From positions 62,001 through 126,000 of the forward strand of contig JACPFU010000012.1 of NCBI GenBank assembly GCA_016182785.1: a DNA stretch of 64,000 nucleotides. Direction: 5' to 3'. Position numbers and translations under genes: made by a program. Every line of letters begins with the position of its first letter. Positions within the stretch are counted from its first letter, which is position 1. This document shows, piece after piece, positions 16,727-27,259 of this stretch. The notes under the pieces were generated by a model. That model was not told where the DNA came from, made no database searches, and saw only the letters and a list, made by a program, of their open reading frames with translations. This DNA is from Lysobacterales bacterium. GTDB lineage: Bacteria; Pseudomonadota; Gammaproteobacteria; Xanthomonadales; Ahniellaceae.

Positions 16727-18961
16727 GTGATCACGCTCCGCCACCCGCTCCGCCACTTCCTGCTGCTGGTCGCGCTGTATGTGTTCGGCGCCTGGCTGGC
16801 CACCTGGTTCATCGAACGCCCGGACCAGGTGACGCTGATCTGGCCACCCTCCGGCGTGGCGATGGGGGCGTTGTTCGTGCTCGGGCTGCGCTGGTGGCCG
16901 CTGGTGCCGGTCGCGGTGCTGCTGCTGCACCTGACGATCCAGCCGGTACCCACGCTGTTCATCCCGTTCTCGGTTGCCGCCAACCTGGCCGCGGCGCTGA
17001 TCGCCGCGTCCTGGGCCAGGCGTCGCGCATCGCGTGCGCTCGGCGTGCTCAGCGTGCGCTCCGGGCTGTCGCTGTTCGAGCCGGCCCTGGTCTCGGTGGT
17101 GATCGGCGGGCTGATCGGCGCCACCGGCCTGGTGCTCGCCGGGATCGTGCCGGCCCCGGCGTTCTGGAGCGCCGCGCTGCGCTGGGCACTCGGCGACCTG
17201 TTCGGCGTCGTCGCGGTGCTGCCGGCGATGCTGATCGGCTACCACTGGAAGGGCTGGGATTCGCCCGACCCGCTGCCGTTCCGCTACGCCGCGATCGGCG
17301 AGAAGTGGGCCTGGTGCTGGGTGTTCGCGCTGTCGCTGGTGGTGGTGTCGTGGGCAGCACGGCACAGCGGCGCCTACGCGCTCGGATTCGCCTGCCTGCC
17401 GATGGTGTTCGTGCTGTGGAGCGCGATCCGCTTCGAGCCGCTGTGGACGGCGCTGGCGACGATGACCATCGGGCTGTTCCTCGCCACCCTGATCGGGCTC
17501 GGCCACGCCGGGCTGGCACCGCCGCGCGACCTCGGTTCCAACGCCATCCTGATCGCGTTCCTGTGCCTGATCACCGCGGCACCGCTGATCGTCGCCGCGG
17601 CCGCGCACGAGAACCGCGTCGCCAGCGTCCGCGCGCTGCGCCGCGCCAGCCGCGATGCCCTCACCGGCCTGGTCAACCGCCCGGCGTTCGAGGACGGCGT
17701 GCGCCAGCTGTGCGCGCGCAACCCGAACGAGTCGATGGCACTCGCCTACCTCGATGTCGACCAGTTCAAGCTGGTCAACGACACCCTCAGCCACGGCGTC
17801 GGCGACGAGTTGCTGCGCTCGCTCGCGGCGGCGGTCGCGAGCGTGGTGCGCCCGGGCGACCTGTTCGCGCGCCTCGGCGGCGACGAGTTCGCGCTGCTGC
17901 TGCGCGCCAGCACGCGCGCCCAGGCCGAACAGCTGGCCGACCAGGTGCGCCGCGCCGTCGCCGACTTCCGCTTCGCCCGCGACGGGCGCGTGATCGCCAC
18001 CACCGTCAGCATCGGCCTGGTGCCGTTCACTGCCGCGGAGGCCGACTACGCCGGTCTGTTCGCGCAGGTCGACGCGGCCTGCTTCACCGCCAAGGAACTG
18101 GGCGGCAACCGCGTCCAGGTGGCGCTGCCGGACGATCGCCACGTGCGCGACCGGCACGCCGCGATGGACTGGGCGGTGCGCCTTGGCAACGCCATCGAGC
18201 GTGGCCAGCTGCGGCTGTTCGCGCAATGCATCTCGCCGCTGCGCAAGGTCGCGACCTCCGCGACCGCCCGCCATTTCGAGATCCTGCTGCGCATCCATGA
18301 CCCAGACAGCGGCGAACTGCTCGAACCCGGCCCCTACATCGCCGCCGCCGAGCGCTTCAAGTTCGCGACCCGGCTCGACCGCCAGGTGGTGCACCTGACG
18401 TTGTCCTGGCTCGACGCGCACCCGCAATTCGCGGCGCAGTGCGGACTGGTCTGCATCAACCTGTCCGGCGCGTCGGTGGTCGACGACGAGTTCGCGCAGT
18501 TCGTCGAGGAACGCGTCCGCCGCAGCCGGGTGACGCCGCAGCAACTGTGCTTCGAGATCACCGAGACCAGCGCCGTGCGCGACCTGGCGCAGGCGCAGCG
18601 CTTCATCCAGCGCCTGCGCGCGCTCGGCTGTCGCTTCGCGCTCGACGACTTCGGCTCCGGCTTCTGTTCGTTCGCCTACCTCGATTCGCTCGACGTCGAC
18701 TTCTTCAAGATCGACGGCGGCTTCGTGCGCCAGCTGCACAGCTCGCCGCTGGCGCTCGCGATCGTGCGCTCGATCGCCGAGATCGCGCGCGTCATGCACA
18801 AGCAGACGGTGGCCGAGTGCACCGAGTCCGAGGCCATCCGCGGCCACCTGCTCGCGCTCGGCGTCGACCACGCCCAGGGCTTCGCGATCCAGCGGCCGCT
18901 GCCACTTGAAGAATTCTTCCGTGCGCCCGATCCTGCGCTCACCCTGCGCCAGGCCTCGTGA
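16727..18961 (+). CDS. MASE1-GGDEF-EAL cyclic-di-GMP protein
   Basis: A 744-residue inner-membrane protein. Residues 1-295 are a MASE1-like sensor with about eight helices. The diguanylate cyclase domain has an intact GGDEF (384-388) and inhibitory site RxxD (Arg375-Asp378). The phosphodiesterase domain begins near 490; its signature is EIL (518-520) instead of EAL, but the other catalytic phrases remain (CINLSG, CFEITET, DDFGSG, FFKIDGGF). It could therefore make and degrade c-di-GMP, with the dominant activity unclear. GTG start. The downstream M23 peptidase gene overlaps its stop (TGATG). Confidence 0.9.
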   Translation: MITLRHPLRHFLLLVALYVFGAWLATWFIERPDQVTLIWPPSGVAMGALFVLGLRWWPLVPVAVLLLHLTIQPVPTLFIPFSVAANLAAALIAASWARRRASRALGVLSVRSGLSLFEPALVSVVIGGLIGATGLVLAGIVPAPAFWSAALRWALGDLFGVVAVLPAMLIGYHWKGWDSPDPLPFRYAAIGEKWAWCWVFALSLVVVSWAARHSGAYALGFACLPMVFVLWSAIRFEPLWTALATMTIGLFLATLIGLGHAGLAPPRDLGSNAILIAFLCLITAAPLIVAAAAHENRVASVRALRRASRDALTGLVNRPAFEDGVRQLCARNPNESMALAYLDVDQFKLVNDTLSHGVGDELLRSLAAAVASVVRPGDLFARLGGDEFALLLRASTRAQAEQLADQVRRAVADFRFARDGRVIATTVSIGLVPFTAAEADYAGLFAQVDAACFTAKELGGNRVQVALPDDRHVRDRHAAMDWAVRLGNAIERGQLRLFAQCISPLRKVATSATARHFEILLRIHDPDSGELLEPGPYIAAAERFKFATRLDRQVVHLTLSWLDAHPQFAAQCGLVCINLSGASVVDDEFAQFVEERVRRSRVTPQQLCFEITETSAVRDLAQAQRFIQRLRALGCRFALDDFGSGFCSFAYLDSLDVDFFKIDGGFVRQLHSSPLALAIVRSIAEIARVMHKQTVAECTESEAIRGHLLALGVDHAQGFAIQRPLPLEEFFRAPDPALTLRQAS

Positions 18962-19875
18962 TGAAACCCATGCCGCTGCTGCCGTTGATCGTCGCCATCG
19001 TGCTGCTCGGCGCGGCAACCCCGCTGGCGGCGAAGCGCCTGTACCAGTACCGCGACCAGAACGGCGTGCTGCACGTAACCGACCGACCGCCCGCCGACGC
19101 GACGCAGGTGAGCGAGGTCAAGCAGACCCTGGTCCGCGCCGAGGAACAGGACATCGTGCAGATGTTCACCAACGACTCCGGCGACGAGCACACCATGACC
19201 TTCGTGAACAAGGTCGCCGGCCCGGTGGCGGTCGGACTCGAGTTCGTCGATTCGCGCAACGTCGCCTCGGAACCGCCGTTGCCGCTGCAGACCGTGCTCG
19301 GTGCATTCGAGCAGCGCCAGGTCGCGCGCGCATTTCCCGCCGACCGCTACCAGGATTCGCAATTCGGCCTGCGCTACACCGCCGCGCCCGGCGACCCAAG
19401 CGCGCAGCACGACGACTCGGTGCGCTACTCGGTGCCGTTCGCCCGCGGCACCCGCTTCGAGCTCGCGCAGGGCTTCAACGGGCCGTTCACGCACACCGGG
19501 GCGCAGTCGCGCTATGCCGTCGACCTCGGCGTCGCCGAGGGCACGCCGGTGCTGTGTGCGCGCGAAGGCGTGGTGATGATGGTCGAGCGCGATTTCTACG
19601 GCGCCGGCCTCGACAAGGAGAAGTTCGGTGGCCGCGCCAACCACGTGCGGGTGCTGCACGCCGACGGCTCGATGGCGGTCTACGCCCACCTGCAGCTGGA
19701 ATCGGTCAGCGTCAGCCCGGGCCAGCGCGTGCGCCGCGGGCAGGCGCTCGGCCTGTCCGGCAACACCGGCTTCTCTACCGGACCGCACCTGCACTTCGCG
19801 GTGCAGGTGAATCGCGCCATGGAGCTCACCTCGGTGCCGTTCCGCTTCGAGGGCGACGCAATCCCGCTGCAGTAG
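18961..19875 (+). CDS. M23 peptidase with DUF4124 domain
   Basis: A 304-residue exported protein: signal peptide to about residue 22 (PLAAKRLYQ), a DUF4124 module (YRDQNGVLHVTDRPPADATQ), a middle beta-rich region and a C-terminal LytM/M23 domain (HTGAQSRYAVDLGVAEGTPV, then GPHLHFAVQ with the HxH zinc motif). Such proteins cleave peptidoglycan cross-bridges or act as amidase activators. Zinc-binding residues look complete. The ATG overlaps the stop of the c-di-GMP gene, giving coupled translation and linking cell-wall editing to that signalling protein. Confidence 0.88.
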   Translation: MKPMPLLPLIVAIVLLGAATPLAAKRLYQYRDQNGVLHVTDRPPADATQVSEVKQTLVRAEEQDIVQMFTNDSGDEHTMTFVNKVAGPVAVGLEFVDSRNVASEPPLPLQTVLGAFEQRQVARAFPADRYQDSQFGLRYTAAPGDPSAQHDDSVRYSVPFARGTRFELAQGFNGPFTHTGAQSRYAVDLGVAEGTPVLCAREGVVMMVERDFYGAGLDKEKFGGRANHVRVLHADGSMAVYAHLQLESVSVSPGQRVRRGQALGLSGNTGFSTGPHLHFAVQVNRAMELTSVPFRFEGDAIPLQ

Positions 19876-20009
19876 CCACCGACACTTTGTGCGCTGCGTC
19901 ACATCTTTTCTTTGCCGCTGCCGCGAAGCGCCGCTACGCTGGGCGTCCTGAATGCCGTACAGCGCGCATTCAGCGTTCCGGCATCGCCATCAAGTCGAGG
20001 AAACGAACA

Positions 20010-21533
20010 ATGAGCCTGTTCCGCACCGTCGCCAGCCTTACCCTGGCAGGATTGGCACTCAACACCCAAGCGGTGGACACACCGGAGCGCCAGCACAATG
20101 ACATGCGCGCCTTCGAGATCTCGCTGAAGACCACGCCGTCGGGCAGTCCACAGCCGAACCTCGGCAATGCCGTCATGTATTCCAGCACCCTGGTCGGCAC
20201 GCCGACCTGGACACGCCCGTTCGCAGACTGCACGGGCGCGACTGGTTTGGGCCCGATGGGCTACCAGGTACAGCCGTTCACCGTCGCCACCACCGGCGCC
20301 TACGATGTCACCAGCGTCCAGGACGGCGGCTGGGACGGTTACGTGTTCGTGTACCAGACTGCCTTCGACCCACTGCTTCCCAATACCAACTGCGTGATCG
20401 GCGACGACGATGGCGGCGGCGGCATCGGCACGTCCGACATCATCGGAGTCAATCTCACTGCCGGCACGCAGTACTTTGTGGTGACCACGGCGTTCGAGAA
20501 CGGCGAAGAGGGTACGTTCACGAACACGATCAACGGTCCCGGAGTCATCACTCTCGGCGGTGTCGGACCGCAGGCCGATCTGGGCGTGACGGTCGCTGCA
20601 CCAGCGGGCGTCGTCACCAACGGCACCTTCACCTATACGTTGACCGCCACCAACAACGGCCCCGACCCGGCCACCGGCGTGGTCGTCACCGACCTGCTCT
20701 CCCCGTCCGTTACCTTCGTCAGCAGCGACTGCGGAGCCACAGAGGCCGCCGGCACCGTCACCTGGAACATCGGTGCCATGGCCAATGGCGGCTCGGCGAC
20801 CTGCACGCTCACCGTCAGCATGGGCGCGGTTTGCGCGGTGGTCGACAACGTCGCCAGCATCGACGGCATCGAAGGCGATCCGGGTGCGGCCAACAACAGC
20901 TCGGCGATCTCCAACAGCGCCGGCAACCTCGTGCTCGATCCGGGCTTCGAGAGCGGCACTCCGAACGCGAACTGGACCGAAGCCTCGACCAACTTCGGCA
21001 CGCCGATCTGCGATGCCGGCACCTGCGGCGTCGGTGGCGGCACCGGACCGCGCAGCGGGACCTTCTGGGCCTGGTTCGGTGGCTATGGCGGCGGTCTCGA
21101 GGCGGCCTCGGTGGCGCAGGCGATGGTGATTCCAGCCGGTTCGGCGACGCTGGACTTCTGGGTCGAGTTCCCGGTGTGCACCGCCGCCAACGGCGCGAAC
21201 GACTACGTGCGCGTGCTCGTCGACGGCAACGAGCTGTGGCGCGAGAACGCCAGCTCCGCGCGCTGCGGTGTCATTGGCTACCAACTGGTCAGTGTCGACA
21301 TCAGCGCCTACGACGACGGCCTCAGCCACACCGTGACCTTCGACTCGACCACCGTCGGCGGCACGCCCACCAACTTCTTCGTCGACGACGTATCCATCGC
21401 TGCCGCGCCGGTCTGTGCGGCCGGGGCCGTGCCGCGTACGCCGGTGCCCACGCTCGACCGCAGCGCCCTGGCCGCGCTGGTGATCCTGCTCGGACTGTTT
21501 GGCATCGTCGCGACGCGCCAGAAACTGGCCTGA
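20010..21533 (+). CDS. Exported DUF11-repeat protein with IPTL-CTERM-like sorting tail
   Basis: A 507-residue exported protein. After a signal peptide (to about residue 22) comes a beta domain, one DUF11/conserved-repeat module ([20 protein letters not shown] ... [18 protein letters not shown]), a second beta-sandwich ([20 protein letters not shown]) and a C-terminal sorting signal: VPTL, a hydrophobic helix and a short basic end (RQKLA). This resembles IPTL-CTERM, which goes with rhomboid-type sorting and extracellular or surface release. GAGG precedes the ATG. Function beyond surface display is unknown. It ends at a strong terminator. Confidence 0.8.
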   Translation: MSLFRTVASLTLAGLALNTQAVDTPERQHNDMRAFEISLKTTPSGSPQPNLGNAVMYSSTLVGTPTWTRPFADCTGATGLGPMGYQVQPFTVATTGAYDVTSVQDGGWDGYVFVYQTAFDPLLPNTNCVIGDDDGGGGIGTSDIIGVNLTAGTQYFVVTTAFENGEEGTFTNTINGPGVITLGGVGPQADLGVTVAAPAGVVTNGTFTYTLTATNNGPDPATGVVVTDLLSPSVTFVSSDCGATEAAGTVTWNIGAMANGGSATCTLTVSMGAVCAVVDNVASIDGIEGDPGAANNSSAISNSAGNLVLDPGFESGTPNANWTEASTNFGTPICDAGTCGVGGGTGPRSGTFWAWFGGYGGGLEAASVAQAMVIPAGSATLDFWVEFPVCTAANGANDYVRVLVDGNELWRENASSARCGVIGYQLVSVDISAYDDGLSHTVTFDSTTVGGTPTNFFVDDVSIAAAPVCAAGAVPRTPVPTLDRSALAALVILLGLFGIVATRQKLA

Positions 21534-21554
21534 CCGCCCACGTTGCGTTCCGGG

Positions 21555-21580
21555 AAGACGCCCGCTTCGGCGGGCGTCTT
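21555..21580 (+). terminator. Rho-independent terminator
   Basis: A perfect 11-bp stem (21555-21565 with 21570-21580) with TTCG tetraloop followed by CGTTTTC. Terminates the DUF11 protein transcript before prfC. Confidence 0.9.
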
Positions 21581-21594
21581 CGTTTTCGGCCGCG

Positions 21595-21600
21595 TATACT
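21595..21600 (+). promoter_or_regulatory. Candidate -10 box of prfC
   Basis: TATACT, 43 bases before the prfC ATG. No clear -35 partner. Confidence 0.35.
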
Positions 21601-21643
21601 GCGCGCCCCCGAGCCGCCTGCGGCGGCGCATCGAACCAAACCC

Positions 21644-23245
<1,602 letters not shown>

Positions 23246-23247
23246 CC

Positions 23248-23733
23248 ATGCTGCTGCGCTGGTGGCGCTATTTCTGGGGCAAGCGCGAGGAAATCGTCGC
23301 GCTCGACCGCAACGACGCCGAGCTCGCGCGCATCGTGCTGCGCATCCATCGCCATCGCCGCGGCGTCGCATGGCGCAGCGTGCCGCTCGGCGCGATCGCA
23401 CCGATCCATCCGATCAATCGGCCCACCGCGCTCGCCAGCGCGCAGGCCCGCGCCGACCTGATCCGCCCGCTCGCCGGACAACTGCGCACCGAGGGCCGCA
23501 TCGACCGCGAACGCCTGCAGGCGGTGCTGCCTTCGGTTTCGGCGATCAAGCTGGTCGAAACCGCGCCGCAACGCTTCGTCTCGTTCGAGGGCAACGGCCG
23601 CCTCGCCGCGCTGCGCGAGGTGTTCGCGGATGTGCCGGAGCTGCTGATCGAATGCGAGTGCTACGACATCCGCCATGCGCCGCGCCTGCAGCGTCGCATC
23701 GAGCGCCTGCGCACGGCGCACGGGCTGGCCTGA
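23248..23733 (+). CDS. Hypothetical protein with ParB-like motif
   Basis: A 161-residue protein I cannot assign firmly. It opens with a basic/aromatic stretch (MLLRWWRYFWGKREEIVALD) and later has RFVSFEGNGRLAALREVF, which resembles the ENGRLRAL motif of ParB/sulfiredoxin-like nucleotide-binding folds. The ATG is only two bases after the prfC stop, so it should be co-expressed with release factor 3. A role in nucleic-acid or nucleotide binding is a guess. Confidence 0.7.
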   Translation: MLLRWWRYFWGKREEIVALDRNDAELARIVLRIHRHRRGVAWRSVPLGAIAPIHPINRPTALASAQARADLIRPLAGQLRTEGRIDRERLQAVLPSVSAIKLVETAPQRFVSFEGNGRLAALREVFADVPELLIECECYDIRHAPRLQRRIERLRTAHGLA

Positions 23734-23844
23734 GGAAGCCCGCGTTGCGGCTGGGTGCGAACCGCCCAGTAACAACTCGGCACACTCGACCGGCCACGGC
23801 AACCGCATACTGGGCGCATCCGACCCGACGCATCGACCGCGCCC

Positions 23845-25512
23845 ATGGCCCACGACTTCGAGCATCGCCTGCTGGTACTGCGCACGATGATGGCGGGGCG
23901 CGCGTACCTGGACAACTATCCGATCGCGCCCGGAGAGTCCGCGGACATCGCCTGGCTGACCTTGCCGGAATGGCTGGCCGAGGGCGACGATGCCGACGAG
24001 GACCGCTTCGCGCTGGCGGTGCGCCTTGGCTATCCGGCGGTGCGCCTGCGCGACTACGAAGACCGCGGGGCGGCCGACGCGATCACCCCGGAGCTGGCGC
24101 GTCGCCTGCGCGCGATTCCGCTGCAGAACGGCAAGGGACTGGTCGCGGTGGCGCTGGAGGATTGCGAGAACCCGGAAGCGCTGCAGCAGCTGAACTTCCT
24201 GCTGCGCGACCGCGTGGTGCCGATGGTGTCGACGCCACGCACGATCCGCGAATGCATCGGCCACTTCTACGATCACGACCAGGACCTGGCGGTCGCGCGC
24301 CAGCTCGGTCTGGACCCGTTGCTGGAAACCCCGCAGCGCGACATGGAACGACTGGCGCGCGAGAAGCCGGTGGTGCGCATCGTCACCGACCTGATCGCCG
24401 AAGCGGTGTCGCGGCGCGCCTCCGACATCCACATCCGTCCCGGCGAGCAGGGCGCCGATGTGCTCTATCGCATCGACGACGAACTGGTGCCGGTGCGCCG
24501 CTTCCTGCGCGCGCTGCTGCCGGCAGTGGTGTCGCGCATCAAGGTGCTCGCCGACATGAACCTGGCCGAGCACCGCAAGCCGCAGGACGGGCGCACCAGT
24601 TTCCTGCTCGACAACGGCCGCAAGGTCGACCTGCGCATCTCGGTGATGCCGGCGGTGTTCGGGGAGTCGGTGGTGGTGCGCCTGCTCGACACCATGGAAA
24701 GCCTGTGGAACATCGATCAGCTCGGCCTCAGCCCGGCCGACCACGCGCGCCTCGACGATGTCATGTCGCGCAGCCACGGCATGTTCCTGACCACCGGACC
24801 GACCGGCTGCGGCAAGTCGACGACGCTGTACGCGATGCTGCTCGAACTGCGCAAGCAGCGCATCAACATCCTGACCATCGAGGATCCGGTCGAGTTCTAC
24901 GTCGAGGACATCCAGCAGATGCAGGTGAACCGCGCCGCGGACTTCACCTTCGCGACCGCGATGCGCAATTTCCTGCGCCACGACCCGGACGTGATCATGG
25001 TCGGCGAGATGCGCGACCGCGAGACCGCGGCGATCGGCGTCGAATCCGCGCTGACCGGGCACCTGGTGTTGTCGACGCTGCACACCAACACCGCCGCGGC
25101 GACCATCACCCGGCTGCTCGACCTGGGCGTCGAGGCCTACCTGCTGCGCGCCTCGCTGCTCGCGGTGATGGCGCAGCGCCTGGCGCGGCTGACCTGCCTG
25201 CATTGCCGCGAGGTCGAGCAGGTCGCGCCGCACATCCGCGAAACGCTCGGCGTCGGCGCCGACGAGGTGTTCTACAGCGGTCGCGGCTGCTCGCGCTGCG
25301 AGGGTCTCGGGGTCAAGAAGCGACGCGCCGTCTACGAACTGATGCTGGTCACGCCCGCGATCCAGCGCCTGATCGTCCCCGGCGCCGAGGCCGACACCAT
25401 CCACGCCACCGCGATCGAGCAGGGCATGACTCCGCTCACCCAGGCCGCCGTGCAACTGGCACGCAGCGGCGCGATCTCGCTGACCGAAGCGTGGCGCTTG
25501 CGCGCGGATTGA
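23845..25512 (+). CDS. GspE/PilB-type secretion ATPase
   Basis: A 555-residue type II secretion/type IV pilus assembly ATPase. An N-terminal MshEN-like domain (residues 30-165) is followed by the ATPase core: Walker A GPTGCGKST at 318-326, the Asp box LTIEDPVEF, Walker B VIMVGEMRDRE, and the His box GHLVLSTLHTN. A zinc-binding pair, CLHC and CSRC, is near the C-terminus, as in PilB/GspE assembly ATPases. No other secretion or pilus gene is in the window, so the machine it drives is not identified. Confidence 0.9.
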   Translation: MAHDFEHRLLVLRTMMAGRAYLDNYPIAPGESADIAWLTLPEWLAEGDDADEDRFALAVRLGYPAVRLRDYEDRGAADAITPELARRLRAIPLQNGKGLVAVALEDCENPEALQQLNFLLRDRVVPMVSTPRTIRECIGHFYDHDQDLAVARQLGLDPLLETPQRDMERLAREKPVVRIVTDLIAEAVSRRASDIHIRPGEQGADVLYRIDDELVPVRRFLRALLPAVVSRIKVLADMNLAEHRKPQDGRTSFLLDNGRKVDLRISVMPAVFGESVVVRLLDTMESLWNIDQLGLSPADHARLDDVMSRSHGMFLTTGPTGCGKSTTLYAMLLELRKQRINILTIEDPVEFYVEDIQQMQVNRAADFTFATAMRNFLRHDPDVIMVGEMRDRETAAIGVESALTGHLVLSTLHTNTAAATITRLLDLGVEAYLLRASLLAVMAQRLARLTCLHCREVEQVAPHIRETLGVGADEVFYSGRGCSRCEGLGVKKRRAVYELMLVTPAIQRLIVPGAEADTIHATAIEQGMTPLTQAAVQLARSGAISLTEAWRLRAD

Positions 25513-25522
25513 GCGGCGTGCC

Positions 25523-27082
25523 TCAAGTGGACTCGGGAAAGGCCGCGCACAGCGGCGCAAGCCATTCGGCGTAGGGCCGCCAGCGTCCGACGCTCGCGGT
25601 GTGCACCGCTTGCCGCACCTGGGATGCGCTCAGGCTCGTGACCGGAACCTCCGAGCGGGCCTGCAGGTCGACGACCTCGGGTCGCCAAGGCAGTCCGAGG
25701 AACTCGAACACGCGCTTCGATTCGCCCACCGGATCGCACACCAGCGCCTCGTACTCGACATCGAGCACGAAGCCCGGATAGGCCCGGTGCCAATGCTCCA
25801 TCATGCGCCGATAGAGCCCGTGGTAGTGGATCAGGTCGGCCTGCGAGTAGACATGGCGGACCCCGGGACCGAAACGCTCGCGCAGATTGGCGAAACACAG
25901 GTCGATCGGGTTTCTGCGCAGGTGCAGCACGCGGGCCTCGGGAAACGCATGGCGGATGAACCCGACATGCCAGAAGTGCGCCGGCGACTTCTCGGTCACC
26001 ATCCGTGCCGCGCTGGTCTGGCGTGCGGCGCTCGCGAAGTAGGCCTGACGCAGCAGCGCCCAATCGATCGAGTCCGTGCGCAACGGTTCGCCCGTGCGCA
26101 ACGTGTCCCCGTCCAGGCGATCGCTCGCAGCGCGGATGGCGACGTGCAATCGATCGGTTTCGCCCAGGTCACGCACACCGTCAGCGGCACCGAGCATCCG
26201 CTCCAGCAGCGTGGTTCCGGATCGATGCAGGCCGACGATGAACACCGGCACATGCGGAGCCGCGTCCGCGGGTGCACTCGGGAGCTGCGCGAGCGGAAAT
26301 GCCGCGCGGATGCGTTCTGCCCGTGCCGATTCCGCGACCGGGTCGTAGCGGGCGCCAGCACGCATCAGTTCGCAGCCCTCGGCGAGTGCGGCAAATGCGG
26401 CGCTAGCATCGCCGAGGTCATCGCACTCCTTGAACAACGCGAAGGCGAGGTAGGCCCGATCCTCCGGATGCCAGTGCGTTTGCTGCATCAACATCCGAAG
26501 CTGCGCCACATCGTTCGCCGCCACGGCGGCTCGACGCGACCGCGAACGCAGCCAGAACGCCATCGCCGGCGGGTCGATCCGGGAGCAAGCCCAGTCCAGG
26601 TCGGTACCGACAACTTCGTCGCGACCGCCATAGCCGGCAATCAGCGCCCGATGCACCCGGCACAGCGGGTCGTCCGGGTCGCGCTCTGCCGCGCTGTTCG
26701 CATAGGCGAGGGCCAAGGCGTGCTCGCCGACCGCGCTGATCGCGATCGCGCCGTCCGCGGCCTCCCGAGGCGACAGGCGCTGCGCCAAACCGGGCAGGCT
26801 TGCCCAGTCCCGGATCTGGTCGTGCGCGGCAAACTGGCGTAGGCAGGCCAGGATTTCTCCGAACAGCTCCGTCGGCAGCGACGGATCGACGGTCAGCGCC
26901 TGCGCCTCCCGCCAGGCTGCGCGGTAACGGCCGCGCTGCTGCAACAGTTGGATGCGATGCAAGCGCTGTTCCTGGGCGTGCCCGCCGCGATCACACCAGG
27001 AATCCAGGATGACCTCGGCGGCATCCCAGTGGCCAACGGCCAGATGCTCGCGCAGGCGACGTCTGTTGCGTTCGATGCTCAT
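25523..27082 (-). CDS. Sulfotransferase-domain protein with helical (TPR-like) N-terminus
   Basis: A 519-residue protein. Residues 1-260 are alpha-helical with TPR-like spacing (ALALAYANSAAERDPDDPLC). The second half is a PAPS-dependent sulfotransferase domain: the 5'-phosphosulfate loop VGLHRSGTTLLERML and the 3'-phosphate binding RNPIDLCFANLRERF, with EKSPAHFWHVGFI between. Such TPR-sulfotransferase fusions are frequent in proteobacteria, and their acceptors are mostly unknown. The ATG at 27082 is chosen over a TTG at 27118; CAGTCT lies six bases before it, with TTGTCT 18 bases further up, so it may be leaderless. Confidence 0.85.
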   Translation of the reverse strand: MSIERNRRRLREHLAVGHWDAAEVILDSWCDRGGHAQEQRLHRIQLLQQRGRYRAAWREAQALTVDPSLPTELFGEILACLRQFAAHDQIRDWASLPGLAQRLSPREAADGAIAISAVGEHALALAYANSAAERDPDDPLCRVHRALIAGYGGRDEVVGTDLDWACSRIDPPAMAFWLRSRSRRAAVAANDVAQLRMLMQQTHWHPEDRAYLAFALFKECDDLGDASAAFAALAEGCELMRAGARYDPVAESARAERIRAAFPLAQLPSAPADAAPHVPVFIVGLHRSGTTLLERMLGAADGVRDLGETDRLHVAIRAASDRLDGDTLRTGEPLRTDSIDWALLRQAYFASAARQTSAARMVTEKSPAHFWHVGFIRHAFPEARVLHLRRNPIDLCFANLRERFGPGVRHVYSQADLIHYHGLYRRMMEHWHRAYPGFVLDVEYEALVCDPVGESKRVFEFLGLPWRPEVVDLQARSEVPVTSLSASQVRQAVHTASVGRWRPYAEWLAPLCAAFPEST

Positions 27083-27116
27083 CCGACGAGACTGCCCGAT
27101 TCGACGGCAATGAGAC

Positions 27117-27149
27117 AAGCCGCTGCCGAGGCCCTATCGGAAGCGGCTT
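27117..27149. other. Imperfect hairpin between divergent genes
   Basis: AAGCCGCT (27117-27124) pairs with AGCGGCTT (27142-27149), with an inner CCGA/TCGG extension across one mismatch. It lies between the divergent sulfotransferase and anchor-J genes and could be an operator or the end of a leader; no T-tract. Confidence 0.35.
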
Positions 27150-27259
27150 GCACCCCGGCCACACCGGCCCGCGGGATCGTTCAGTTTCTGTTATGGTTCA
27201 CATTTCGTGCGTCCCAAGATCGGCGCACTTCGTGCACCCTGACCAAGAAGGAAACTCGC

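Noticed and set aside
25601-26842. Plus-strand open frame of 413 codons opposite the sulfotransferase
   Set aside because: Antisense to a domain-bearing gene, composition dominated by Arg/Gln/His as expected from the complement, no domain or start signal.
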